A stretch of DNA of 64,000 bases from JAAUTT01 sp963846585 (GCA_963846585.1 CAWJWO010000008.1:1-64000), one strand, 5' to 3'. Positions 16,641 through 24,587 are shown, counted from the first letter of the stretch. Notes: generated from the sequence alone by a model not told the origin. Translations and numbers: made by a program.

Positions 16641-17717
16641 ATGGAATCAAAAGCAAACAAATTAGACTTTTCTGGGCAAAACATTTACATTGGCCTGGAT
16701 ACTCATAAGAATAGCTGGAAAGTAACTATTTTGACGGATACTATCAGTCATAAGACTTTTTCCCAAGACCCCGTTCCTGAAGTGCTGTATAATTATTTGA
16801 CACGGAATTTTCCGGGTGCAACTTATTATAGTGCTTATGAAGCCAGCTATTGCGGTTATTGGATACACAACAAGTTAACAGAGCTGGGCATTAACTCTAT
16901 TATTGTGAATCCTGCAGATATACCAACTACGGATAAGGAAAAAGTGCAAAAAGAAGACAAACGGGATAGTAGGAAAATAGCAAAGTGCCTGCGCAACGGG
17001 GATTTAAAGCCAATATTTGTACCCAGTATGAAATCGCTACAGGATAGGACATTGATGCGCTCACGATATACGTTGGTAAAAGAACTAAGCCGGTTTAAGA
17101 ACAGGATAAAATCCTTTTTATTTTTTTACGGTATAAAATATCCCGATGAATTTTACAGGAGTAATACACATTGGTCAAGACGTTTCATTGTTTGGCTTGA
17201 ATCCCTTTCATTTGGAGAGGCTTCCGCCACGTACGCATTATCAATATTAATTAAACAAGTAAAGAACCTGCGAGAACTCCTACTTGATGTAACAAGAAAA
17301 GTGCGTGATTTATCCAAGACAGGACAATACGGACATAAAGTGGGATTACTTTGTAGCATACCTGGTATTGGTATAACAACGTCAATGTTGATATTAACAG
17401 AATTAGAAGATATTGGACGGTTTAAATCATTAGACCAGTTATGTTCTTATATTGGTCTTATTCCTTCAACTAACTCATCCGGGGATAAGGAAACTGCAGG
17501 GGATATTACTTCAAGGAAACACAAGGCCCTTAACTCAGCCATCATTGAAAGTTCTTGGGTTGCAATCAGACACGACCCTGCATTGTTAATGAAATACTCT
17601 GTTTTATGCAAAAAGATGGAAGGGAACAAAGCAATAATTAGGATAGCAAAAAAAATACTTAACAGAATACGATATGTGATGAAAAATCAACAAGTCTATG
17701 TTAAAGCAGTTGTTTAA
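16641..17717 (+). CDS. IS110-family DEDD transposase (358 aa)
   Basis: A bridge-RNA-guided recombinase of the IS110 family. The N-terminal RuvC-like DEDD domain has D20 in YIGLDTHK, E67 in AYEASYCGYW and the D106/D109 pair in EDKRDSRKIA. The C-terminal Tnp domain starts with IPGIGITTSMLILTEL (about 240) and contains LCSYIGLIPSTNSSGDK with the catalytic-serine region (about 280). All catalytic residues are present, so it should be active. It lies between operon A and operon B. The strong secondary structure behind the gene points to the IS1111-like arrangement, where the guide RNA is downstream; in the IS110 arrangement it would be upstream. Confidence 0.93.
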   Translation: MESKANKLDFSGQNIYIGLDTHKNSWKVTILTDTISHKTFSQDPVPEVLYNYLTRNFPGATYYSAYEASYCGYWIHNKLTELGINSIIVNPADIPTTDKEKVQKEDKRDSRKIAKCLRNGDLKPIFVPSMKSLQDRTLMRSRYTLVKELSRFKNRIKSFLFFYGIKYPDEFYRSNTHWSRRFIVWLESLSFGEASATYALSILIKQVKNLRELLLDVTRKVRDLSKTGQYGHKVGLLCSIPGIGITTSMLILTELEDIGRFKSLDQLCSYIGLIPSTNSSGDKETAGDITSRKHKALNSAIIESSWVAIRHDPALLMKYSVLCKKMEGNKAIIRIAKKILNRIRYVMKNQQVYVKAVV

Positions 17718-17741
17718 AATTTACAGAAGCATGTTTTTTAT

Positions 17742-17875
17742 ACTTGAGACCGTTTCCGTAGGGGTGCAGCCCTAAATGGTGTCTGTTTTGGTCAAGTTCA
17801 CGGCTCAAGTTAACTATAAAAATTAATTGGGAAACTGCAGCCTGGTTAACAGGTCTGTTTATAGAAGCATGCTTT
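17742..17875 (+). ncRNA. Candidate bridge RNA of the IS110 element
   Basis: A 10-bp stem with one bulged A, ACTTGAG-A-CCG (17742-17752) with CGGCTCAAGT (17801-17810), encloses a smaller AGGG/CCCT hairpin (17760-17773). A second fold CCTG/CAGG (around GTTAA, 17841-17853) and the palindrome AAGCATGCTT (17865-17874) follow. The internal word GGTCAAGTTC at 17790 repeats the sequence at 16558 left of the transposase gene, as expected if a loop reads the element's own end. The structure is seen; its identity as bridge RNA is inferred from family knowledge. Confidence 0.5.
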
Positions 17876-17901
17876 TATAGATAAAATAATGTCTTTAAAT
17901 T

Positions 17902-18114
17902 TTGGTAATGGGAATGGCATATCATAATTACCTGTAAAGCAAAGGTAACCCCATTGAATAAATTAATCAAGGACATAGCCCTTCGGGTTTTTCAATAAAA
18001 ATCTCCACACCTCCTATCGTCGGGTAGTATTTTTATTGAAAAATCCTTGCTCAATTTATTCAATGTCGCTGAAAGTGGCTTAACAGGTAACAATGATAAG
18101 GTCTGCATTATTTA
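17902..18114. repeat. Long imperfect palindrome (about 210 nt)
   Basis: The core arms are perfect and in mirrored order. CATTGAATAAATT (17952-17964) pairs with AATTTATTCAATG (18053-18065). CAAGGA (17968-17973) pairs with TCCTTG (18044-18049). TTTTTCAATAAAAAT (17988-18002) pairs with ATTTTTATTGAAAAA (18029-18043). Less perfect arms extend outward to about 17902 and 18114 (ACCTGTAAAGC against GCTTAACAGGT). The left arm alone carries AGCCCTTCGGGTTT, which recurs at 18245-18258. No coding capacity. IS110 elements often target palindromes, so this could be a cassette site or the insertion target. Confidence 0.7.
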
Positions 18115-18610
18115 CCCGGAAGTATCTGGGCTATAACTTTTTTGTCTAAACTGAAAAACACTCAAAATAATATTTTATTATTAATCTGATAGTTAATGCA
18201 AAATACAAATAAATTATTACAAATTATTTGGAAAACAACATAGAAGCCCTTCGGGTTTTGCCATTTTTTTTGATAATCATATTTATATTTTAATGAATCA
18301 AATAAAATGTCAAAAACCTTGACAAAACGCCTTGCCCCGCCTATGAAAAAGGCTTTCTTTTTTCTTTTTTTTCTGTTTTTTCTTTTCTCTTTTGAAAAAT
18401 GTTTTGATAAAGAAATCTTACAATAGTGCATTTCGATGCAATTTGCAGCATAAGAACCATTTACATATATCCCTCACATCAATAAATTAACTTTGACATC
18501 GAATTGAAAAGCGAATGTATTAGGACGAAAATAGAACCAAGTCCAAACCAAAGCCGTACCAAATCCATTTTGCTTCGAAAAATTTAGTATTAACATAAAA
18601 TTTTAAATGT
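18115..18610. other. AT-rich spacer with candidate promoter of DUF6266 gene
   Basis: No gene supported; a minus-strand open frame of 89 aa is lysine/phenylalanine-rich and has the look of AT-rich noise. TAACTTTG at 18488-18495 fits TAnnTTTG and could drive the DUF6266 gene 115 nt downstream, although no -33 TTG is well placed. AGCCCTTCGGGTTT at 18245-18258 repeats a word from the palindrome upstream. Confidence 0.4.
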
Positions 18611-19252
18611 ATGGGTGTAATTAACAAAGGCATTTTAGGAGGCGTTGCTGGTAAGGTTGGCAACGTAGTAGGTGGTACTTGGAAAGGTATAGATTATTTG
18701 AGGTCAAAGCCTGCCTCAGTAGCCAATCCAAAAACCTTGAAACAATTAACTCAGAGGGCAAAATTTATTGCCGTTATGAACTTTCTGAAACCATTAACCA
18801 GCCTTTTGGCAATTGGGTTCAAAAACTCTGCTAATGGCATGACAGCTTTTAACGTTGCTATGTCATATAATGTGAAGAATGCCATTACAGGCACATATCC
18901 GAGTTTTACAGTTAACTATCCGTTAACTCAAATTAGTAGGGGTAATCTTACAGGAGCTTCCACTCCGGCAGTTGCTTCAACAGTTTCTAAAGTGATAAAC
19001 TTTACTTGGGTTAACAATGCTGGTACAGGTAATGCATTGGCAACAGATGTTGCAATATTGGTTGCCTTTTTCCCAACTTCAAATGAAGCGGTTTACCAGG
19101 TAACAACCATTGCAAGGTCAGCAGCCGCAGCTACTTTGACTTGTCCTGCTAAATTTAGCACTAAACAAGCTCAGTGCTGGCTTATTTTCCAATCAGCAGA
19201 TGGAAAAACACAGGCAACAAGTGCATATATTGGTACTGTAACCGTTGTTTAA
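18611..19252 (+). CDS. DUF6266 family protein (213 aa)
   Basis: A Bacteroidota family of unknown function. The N-terminus MGVINKGILGGVAGKVGNVV followed by a GGTWKGIDYLRSKPASVANPKT stretch is the family signature, resembling mature-end segments of secreted or particle-forming proteins. The rest is small-residue-rich beta structure (FTWVNNAGTGNALATDVAIL ... LIFQSADGKTQATSAYIG). No classical signal peptide. It is monocistronic, with a strong terminator 22 nt behind the stop. It lies alone between the IS110 element and operon B. Phage- or particle-like structural roles have been suspected from the composition, but I cannot assign one. Confidence 0.8.
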   Translation: MGVINKGILGGVAGKVGNVVGGTWKGIDYLRSKPASVANPKTLKQLTQRAKFIAVMNFLKPLTSLLAIGFKNSANGMTAFNVAMSYNVKNAITGTYPSFTVNYPLTQISRGNLTGASTPAVASTVSKVINFTWVNNAGTGNALATDVAILVAFFPTSNEAVYQVTTIARSAAAATLTCPAKFSTKQAQCWLIFQSADGKTQATSAYIGTVTVV

Positions 19253-19273
19253 TCAAAACTTTGAGGTGATAAT

Positions 19274-19309
19274 AAAAAAGGTGCTATCCCGAAAGAAAGC
19301 ACCTTTTTT
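19274..19309 (+). terminator. Intrinsic terminator of DUF6266 gene
   Basis: A perfect 12-bp stem AAAAAAGGTGCT (19274-19285) with AGCACCTTTTTT (19298-19309), 12-nt loop. It can serve both directions: the DUF6266 gene from the left and operon B from the right. Confidence 0.9.
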
Positions 19310-19358
19310 ATTTTATTCACAAAAAAATAAAGAAATATAAGTTCAATAACTTATAATA

Positions 19359-19928
19359 TTAAATTTCAAATATGGCATTATTAATTATCAATTGTCTAAT
19401 TTCAAATTTCAATATTTTATTATCTTTCATACCTTGCGTTGGATTTAAGATAGGTTCTTCATTTTTATTGAACAGTTCAAAAAAAAGTATACAGTGATAA
19501 TAATTTGAAACCGTTGGCGAATGTTTAACATTCGAAATAAATTTATAGTCGTATCCTTCTGAATTTGCAGGAAATGGGAATTTACCTTCTTTATCTAATA
19601 TGTCCCTTATTTTTAAAAAAAAGTATTTTCTATCTATCTCTTTAGTAAATTTCTCATTTGGTATTTTTAATCCACTTTCACCTTCATTCCAAGCTCTATT
19701 ATAATTCTCATCTAAAACTTTAATGAAAACGTGTTCAATTTCTGAATATGGTATTTTATTTGTTGATATATCAAATAAATTTGTCCTTATTGCTTCAGCA
19801 TTTAATTTGCCTACACTATCTTTTAACTGAACTTTCGGATCAACCCATCTACATAAATAATGCGTTTTATCGATAGTTGTGATTTTAATCTGCTTACTAT
19901 TAGGGACTAACCTATCGGGATACATCAA
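19359..19928 (-). CDS. Third protein of leftward operon B (HxPxxxNYxH family, 189 aa)
   Basis: Counterpart of the operon A third protein (13158-13820). Both open with YPxxLxPN (here YPDRLVPNSKQIKI), then a HYL(C/I)R strand. They share RTNL/STSL before a charged strand and the central motif VKHSPTVSNYYHCILFFEL against IQHTPAKWNYWHFSIRWDL. Overall identity is low, so the copies are ancient paralogues rather than a recent duplication. It overlaps the middle gene by 17 nt. No signal peptide, membrane span or recognised catalytic signature. It ends 50 nt from the shared terminator. Confidence 0.75.
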   Translation of the reverse strand: MMYPDRLVPNSKQIKITTIDKTHYLCRWVDPKVQLKDSVGKLNAEAIRTNLFDISTNKIPYSEIEHVFIKVLDENYNRAWNEGESGLKIPNEKFTKEIDRKYFFLKIRDILDKEGKFPFPANSEGYDYKFISNVKHSPTVSNYYHCILFFELFNKNEEPILNPTQGMKDNKILKFEIRQLIINNAIFEI

Positions 19929-20466
19929 TTGAACTTGCTAGGAAAATATTTGTTTCTGAAATAGGTTCTATCTCTTTTTTAATCAAATTAAATAGAGCGT
20001 CTAATCTGCCATATTGTTTCAATATTATTTGATCGTTATTATAAAGAGATATTATCGCTTCAATATCCTGGTCGGTACCAATATAATCATAAAATACTTC
20101 AATATGTCCAACATAACCATCTTTATAAAACCTAAAATAAATACTATTTGAGTCAGTCAAACTATAAATTAAATTATTAAAAGGAATTCCCGCAAATTTA
20201 TTTATTGTAATATTGAAATATTCTGAAGCCTTATTCATCAAGTTTTTATCAAAATATGGGTATCTTTCAACATCTGCAAGAAAATTAATTCTTAACGAAT
20301 ACAAAATTGTACTTATTAAATATTCAATAGTATTATTATTTCTTGTAGGATTAATCCTATTTAAAAAAGTAATGTTTGTTGCTGAAGAACATTCATTTTC
20401 TAAATAGAATTTATTTTTAGTTTCTATTTGTAAATCAATAAATGGATTAAAATCTAACCCTGTCAT
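19912..20466 (-). CDS. Middle protein of leftward operon B (184 aa)
   Basis: Unknown function. The C-terminal half reads SLTDSNSIYFRFYKDGYVGH, IEVF, then DIEAIISLYNND and YGRLDALFNLI, and can be laid on the operon A middle protein without large gaps (SIFYTLKKDNY, IQHF, DEATLTVFKGDD, FAGSLTDTIFEV). The N-terminus is helical and not alignable by eye. It starts 6 nt after the first gene's stop and overlaps the third gene by 17 nt, the same compact layout as operon A. Confidence 0.75.
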   Translation of the reverse strand: MTGLDFNPFIDLQIETKNKFYLENECSSATNITFLNRINPTRNNNTIEYLISTILYSLRINFLADVERYPYFDKNLMNKASEYFNITINKFAGIPFNNLIYSLTDSNSIYFRFYKDGYVGHIEVFYDYIGTDQDIEAIISLYNNDQIILKQYGRLDALFNLIKKEIEPISETNIFLASSIDVSR

Positions 20467-20472
20467 AAAATT

Positions 20473-21060
20473 TTAATTAAATAAGTTTGGTATATATTCT
20501 TCAACAAGTACTTTATATTTTCCCCATTTTTCTACAAAATCAATATTTATATCAGATAATGGAATATCATTAAATGGGTGGTGAAAATTTAAATCAACGA
20601 TTGCAAAATCATTATTATTTTGAATAGTAAGTATACAAATATTATCGCCATCAAATGGCACTGAAAAAACAATATTATTTACATTACTATTATGTATCTT
20701 GGTTAAATTACGTTTATTAAACCAGGTTTTCACATCAAACTCGGTTACTTTAACTACAAAATTTATACCAATAGCCTTTGATTTAATATGTGGTAAAGCA
20801 ATACAGTATTTATTAGCATAATCATAAGGTTCTTCAGAAATTACAGGTGAAATAATATGTAACCTCAGTGGCTCTATTGAAAATGTATTCATTTTAACAG
20901 TAAACTGACTAATAGCAGGTGTTATAAAGATATTTTGTTTATTGAGTTCAGCGAAATCTTTTAAAATGCCGATTTTTAACAAAAATCCTTCGGAAATCAA
21001 GGATGGGTTATGTATATTACCTAAAATTACAACACTATTATTAATAAATTCAAATTTCAC
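20473..21060 (-). CDS. First protein of leftward operon B (195 aa; divergent TIGR04255-like?)
   Basis: Opens with FEFINNSVVILGNIHNPSLI, then a segment with FSIEPLRLHIISP and the strand KSKAIGINFVVKV, ending in DFVEKWGKYKVLVEEYIPNLFN. The order of elements (IEP strand, short hydrophobic strand with IG, C-terminal amphipathic helix) parallels the TIGR04255 protein of operon A, which is longer by 56 aa. Sequence identity is too low to be sure. Being first of a three-gene leftward operon with matching genes two and three, it is inferred to be the functional equivalent. No promoter box is convincing; AT-rich spacer 21061-21130 precedes it. Confidence 0.7.
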   Translation of the reverse strand: MKFEFINNSVVILGNIHNPSLISEGFLLKIGILKDFAELNKQNIFITPAISQFTVKMNTFSIEPLRLHIISPVISEEPYDYANKYCIALPHIKSKAIGINFVVKVTEFDVKTWFNKRNLTKIHNSNVNNIVFSVPFDGDNICILTIQNNNDFAIVDLNFHHPFNDIPLSDINIDFVEKWGKYKVLVEEYIPNLFN

Positions 21061-21221
21061 CTTGTTTAGTTTTGTTTTTAAAGTTACAAATTAATCTGTA
21101 AAATTAATTTTTTATTAACAATTTTTATACCTTATTAGTTAAATTGATTAGGCTTAAAGGTTAAATATCTTAAAATTCCTTTTTTTAAAGTTGTGTGCAA
21201 TTTGTGTGCAAATAAACAAAA

Positions 21222-21250
21222 AAGGGTTTCTGTATAAATCGGAAACCCTT
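21222..21250 (-). terminator. Terminator of tRNA-Ala
   Basis: AAGGGTTTC/GAAACCCTT stem of 9 bp with 11-nt loop, followed on the minus strand by a T-run. It lies 9 nt after the 3' end of the tRNA. Two copies of TGTGTGCAA lie just beyond it (21190-21211) and may mark the attachment region of the island. Confidence 0.85.
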
Positions 21251-21258
21251 GTATTTGC

Positions 21259-21335
<77 letters not shown>

Positions 21336-21347
21336 CTGAACAATTCT

Positions 21348-21355
21348 CAAAAATA
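21348..21355 (-). promoter_or_regulatory. -7 box of tRNA-Ala
   Basis: On the minus strand TATTTTTG matches TAnnTTTG and lies 12 nt upstream of the mature tRNA 5' end. The -33 region is AT-rich without a clear TTG. Confidence 0.45.
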
Positions 21356-21426
21356 ATATATTTTATTTAATTAGGGCATCATTTTTGCAGTAGTTTGACA
21401 CTTAATTCATTTGTCCAATAACCTGA

Positions 21427-22122
21427 ATGGAACCGAAGAATCTTAAACCTGTATGGCCTGATATACGTAAATGGTTGCTTTTCTTCACAATTTGTACAGG
21501 AATATCTGGTCTTATGTTAATGATTGTAAATTGTCAGCATCACAAAAATGCAACCGTTCCTAAAGAAAGGACTGTCCATTATGAGTTTGACAGAACCGTT
21601 GACTCATTTGTAAATGAATCCAAAACTAAACCTGAAGCCTCATTTGAAAAATCTAAAATATCAGCCCCAGATATTACATCTATGGAAGAAATTCAAATTG
21701 AAGATAATGACAGTCCATCAACTGAGTATTCCAAAAATTTCACTGTACCTTCCATTAATAAGATTATTACAATGCCCGGCGATGATAATAACTCTTCCAC
21801 TGATGAGATTTATTATAAAGCTGAGGAGATGCCTAAATTTAATGGAGAAAGATACGAATCGTTCAGGGACTGGATTGCTGCAAAGGTTCAATATCCTGAA
21901 ATAGCGGCCGAAAATGGCATAACAGGAAGGGTGGTAATTCAATTTGCCATAAATACAACTGGAAATGTCTGCGATGTTATTGTAGTAAAAGGGGTCGATC
22001 CTTGTCTCGACCAGGAAGCAATTCGCGTAATATCCTCCTCTCCTAAATGGACTCCTGGCAAAATAAAGGGACACCCGGTTAAAGTACAGTTTAATTTTCC
22101 CGTATTTTTTGATTTAAAATAG
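21427..22122 (+). CDS. TonB C-terminal domain protein (energy transducer type)
   Basis: A 231-aa inner-membrane protein: short cytoplasmic N-terminus, one membrane segment WLLFFTICTGISGLMLMIV (about 16-34), an acidic low-complexity periplasmic spacer (about 45-125), then a TonB C-terminal domain (about 140-231). The domain has the family motifs YPEIAAENGITGRVVIQFAI, NTTGNVCDVIVVKGVDPCLDQEAIRVI and PKWTPGKIKGHPVKVQFNFPV. TonB domains contact outer-membrane receptors and transmit proton-motive force from ExbBD. The spacer is not proline-rich, so spanning the periplasm is less certain. First chromosomal gene beyond the tRNA border. Confidence 0.88.
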   Translation: MEPKNLKPVWPDIRKWLLFFTICTGISGLMLMIVNCQHHKNATVPKERTVHYEFDRTVDSFVNESKTKPEASFEKSKISAPDITSMEEIQIEDNDSPSTEYSKNFTVPSINKIITMPGDDNNSSTDEIYYKAEEMPKFNGERYESFRDWIAAKVQYPEIAAENGITGRVVIQFAINTTGNVCDVIVVKGVDPCLDQEAIRVISSSPKWTPGKIKGHPVKVQFNFPVFFDLK

Positions 22123-22258
22123 TTGTTGGTTGCTAGTTGTTAGTTGTTGGATAAAGGTTGGAGGTTACAAGTTGCAGGTAATAGGATTATTTTTACCAAA
22201 TTTACGATTTATATGACCAGACAACTAGCAACTAACAACTAGTCAACTAACAACTAAT
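22121..22258. repeat. Inverted pair of TTGTTAG word repeats
   Basis: Left arm of stuttering AGTTGTTGG/CTAGTTGTTAG words (22121-22150) and right arm of the complementary CTAACAAC words (22221-22258) flank about 70 nt, so the spacer can fold into a long hairpin. The same words recur at 28030, 31505, 50205, 52800 and 54000. CAAGTTGCAGGT, another recurrent word, lies between the arms. Confidence 0.75.
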
Positions 22259-22262
22259 TTTA

Positions 22263-23456
22263 ATGGCAAAACTTATTTCAACTGACCCAATTACCGAAAA
22301 AGCAATACTTATAGGGATAATAAATCATGAACAGGGTGAAAACGATGTCAGGGATTATTTAAACGAACTGGCCTTCCTTACTGAAACTGCCGGTGCCATC
22401 CCCGTTAAAACTATTATACAACATATTGAATCTGCGAATCCCAGGACATTTGTCGGATCGGGGAAACTTTCCGATATTGAAGTATTTGTTAAAGAAAATG
22501 ACATTGATCTGGTTATTTTCGATGACGATCTTTCACCTACCCAGCTACGTAATCTTAGCAGCGTATTGGACTGTAAAATACTTGACCGTACCAACCTGAT
22601 CCTTGACATTTTTGCCAAACGGGCTAAAACCTCCTATGCAAAAACACAGGTTGAACTGGCTCAATATCAATATTTGCTCCCAAGGCTTACCCGTATGTGG
22701 TCGCACCTTGAACGTCAGCGTGGCGGAATAGGGTTACGGGGCCCGGGTGAAACTGAACTGGAAACAGACAGGAGAATTATTCGTGATAAAATTGCACTTC
22801 TTAAGGAAGATCTCAAGCGGATAGATAAACAAATGTCGACACAGCGGAAAGGCCGTGGCAATATTGTCAGGGTGGCGCTTGTTGGATATACAAATGTTGG
22901 TAAATCCACACTAATGAACCTTTTAAGCAAAGCGGATGTATTTGCGGAAGATAAACTATTTGCAACTTTGGACACAACTGTCCGTAAGGTTGTAATTAAT
23001 AATCTTCCATTTTTATTATCCGACACCGTTGGATTTATAAGAAAATTGCCGCATCACCTGGTAGAGTCCTTCAAATCAACCCTTGACGAATTAAGGGAAG
23101 CAGATATATTATTGCATGTGGCCGATATTTCGCACCCTAACTTTGAAGAACAAATAAATATAGTTAACAGTATTCTATCGGAACTAAAATCGGCAGATAA
23201 ACCTATAGTTTTGGTGTTTAATAAAATAGACGCTTATTCCTATGTGCGCAAAGATTCAGGTGATCTTTCACCGTTCACCAAAGAAAATCAAAATCTTAAG
23301 GAGCTTAAAAATAGCTGGATGGCCAATCACAGCGAAACTACAACTTTTATATCGGCAACCCGCAAAGAAAATATTGAAGAATTGAAAGGTATTTTATATG
23401 AAACAGTTAAAAAAATTCATACCCAACGGTATCCTTATGATAATTTTCTGTATTAA
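22263..23456 (+). CDS. hflX: GTPase HflX
   Basis: Ribosome-associated GTPase (397 aa) that splits or rescues stalled ribosomes under stress. The N-terminal HflX domain includes the glycine-rich hallmark RGGIGLRGPGETELETDRR (about 158-176) and a following coiled coil. The G domain has G1 GYTNVGKST (about 208), G3 DTVGFIRKLP (about 254) and G4 NKID (about 319). The length and all motifs are regular. It stands alone between two repeat-filled spacers. Confidence 0.95.
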   Translation: MAKLISTDPITEKAILIGIINHEQGENDVRDYLNELAFLTETAGAIPVKTIIQHIESANPRTFVGSGKLSDIEVFVKENDIDLVIFDDDLSPTQLRNLSSVLDCKILDRTNLILDIFAKRAKTSYAKTQVELAQYQYLLPRLTRMWSHLERQRGGIGLRGPGETELETDRRIIRDKIALLKEDLKRIDKQMSTQRKGRGNIVRVALVGYTNVGKSTLMNLLSKADVFAEDKLFATLDTTVRKVVINNLPFLLSDTVGFIRKLPHHLVESFKSTLDELREADILLHVADISHPNFEEQINIVNSILSELKSADKPIVLVFNKIDAYSYVRKDSGDLSPFTKENQNLKELKNSWMANHSETTTFISATRKENIEELKGILYETVKKIHTQRYPYDNFLY

Positions 23457-23458
23457 TG

Positions 23459-23757
23459 TAGTGCTTAGTGCATAGTGCTTAGTTGTTTTACAGTCAAACA
23501 AAATTCATACTTATAAAATTAAACACAGAGATGCTGACACACAGAGAAATAAATTGTAATATATTTTGATCTTTCATCTTTCATCTTTTATCTTTCATCT
23601 TTTTTCTCTGTCCTCTGTCCTCTGCTTTCTGTCTTCTGCCCTCTGCTTTCTGCCTTCTGTCTTCTCACGTCCCTCGTCTCACGTCTCATGTCCTATTTTC
23701 ACGTCCTTTCACGTCCCTTCACGTCCTTTTTCACGTCCCACATCACCTGCGTCCCGA
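23459..23757. repeat. Composite word-repeat block (GTGCTTAG, CATCTTT, CTCTGTC, CACGTCC)
   Basis: The whole 302-nt spacer between hflX and recO consists of four word families in order: GTGCTTAG/GTGCATAG, then (T)CATCTTT, then CTCTG(T/C) with CTTCTGTC, then at least five CACGTCC. The last three families reappear at 52561-52705 in reverse complement and in mirrored order, so this is one composite element rather than chance low complexity. The 78-aa open frame through it is not a gene. Confidence 0.75.
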
Positions 23758-23758
23758 T

Positions 23759-24487
23759 TCATTCATCCTGAAAAACCGACTGTAATACGCCCAACGACTT
23801 AATCTCCCCTATCCCCCCAAGGTGCAGGCTAAAATAATCGATAATTGCCTGCAAAACGATTAGCCTTGTATGATGTGAAAGTTGCAGGGTTTCCATATCA
23901 TTAAAATCAGTATTCAATAGTTTATGGATAATAAAGCTATTATCCCTGTCATTTAATCCGGTTTTGGTAACATGTGAATTAAAATTACCATTTACTAAAT
24001 CAAATAAACAATTTACATCAGAATAGTTATCTGTTGGATTAAACCCAAGATACCTTGATAAATTCATTAAAAAAACGAGATGAAAATTGACAATTCCATT
24101 GTTTTTTATATCAAGCAGTTGAATGCTTGTATAAATGAATTGAAATAAACCCGTGTTTGCCTCTTCTTCTTTAATTGTTTTTAATAGCATTTCAGCCAAA
24201 AAAAAGGTGATTGAACGTTTTGAACCGTCAAATGGAATTGTTAGAAATGGCTGTATTAACGATACTTCCCTGATCCGTTGAAGATCGCGGTTTGGTTTTT
24301 GATCAACCTGAATATTAAGCATTGTAAGGGGTTGAAAAAAGGAAGAATGAAAACCTGAATTTTTGGTGAAAACATGCTGAACCATGAAAGATTTCCGGCC
24401 CAGTAGTTCAGTATATATGGTTGTTATCAGACTTTTTTCACCATATTTAAGATTATTAAGAACAATTCCCCTTGTTTTCTGCAGCAT
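23759..24487 (-). CDS. recO: DNA repair protein RecO
   Basis: Recombination mediator (242 aa) that helps RecR load RecA at gaps. The N-terminal OB-fold begins MLQKTRGIVLNNLKYGEKSLITTIYT, the family signature. The rest is the helical RecO_C domain (AEMLLKTIKEEEANTGLF, LVFLMNLSRYLGF). The zinc-finger cysteines found in many RecO proteins are not evident, as is common in Bacteroidota. The C-terminal end abuts the CACGTCC repeat block. Start is the first ATG. Confidence 0.92.
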   Translation of the reverse strand: MLQKTRGIVLNNLKYGEKSLITTIYTELLGRKSFMVQHVFTKNSGFHSSFFQPLTMLNIQVDQKPNRDLQRIREVSLIQPFLTIPFDGSKRSITFFLAEMLLKTIKEEEANTGLFQFIYTSIQLLDIKNNGIVNFHLVFLMNLSRYLGFNPTDNYSDVNCLFDLVNGNFNSHVTKTGLNDRDNSFIIHKLLNTDFNDMETLQLSHHTRLIVLQAIIDYFSLHLGGIGEIKSLGVLQSVFQDE

Positions 24488-24587
24488 TGTTATTAAAATA
24501 TAGTGCTTAGTATTTAGTGCTTAGTGCATAGATTGCAGAAGTTGTTTTTTTTTACAGAAATTATTAAGTACCCATCATTAAATTCTG

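Larger units (their letters stand above)
16451..17880 (+). mobile_element. IS110-family insertion sequence (ends not resolved)
   Basis: A single intact IS110-type transposase gene with non-coding flanks of about 190 nt upstream and at least 160 nt downstream. IS110 elements lack terminal inverted repeats and usually lack target duplications, so edges cannot be set by eye; the coordinates are the span I consider likely. A 10-nt word GGTCAAGTTC occurs on both sides of the gene (16558-16567 and 17790-17799). AGAAGCATG plus a T-run also occurs twice downstream (17725 and 17864). The downstream flank folds strongly, see the candidate bridge RNA. A stem GTAATTTGT/ACAGATTAC lies just upstream of the gene (16596-16621). 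Confidence 0.6.

Noticed and set aside
18162..18431. Minus-strand 89-aa Lys/Phe-rich frame
   Set aside because: AT-rich homopolymer translation, no start context, no neighbours; not supported as a gene.
23566..23802. 78-aa frame in the hflX-recO spacer
   Set aside because: Built wholly from CATCTTT, CTCTGTC and CACGTCC repeats; no coding character.
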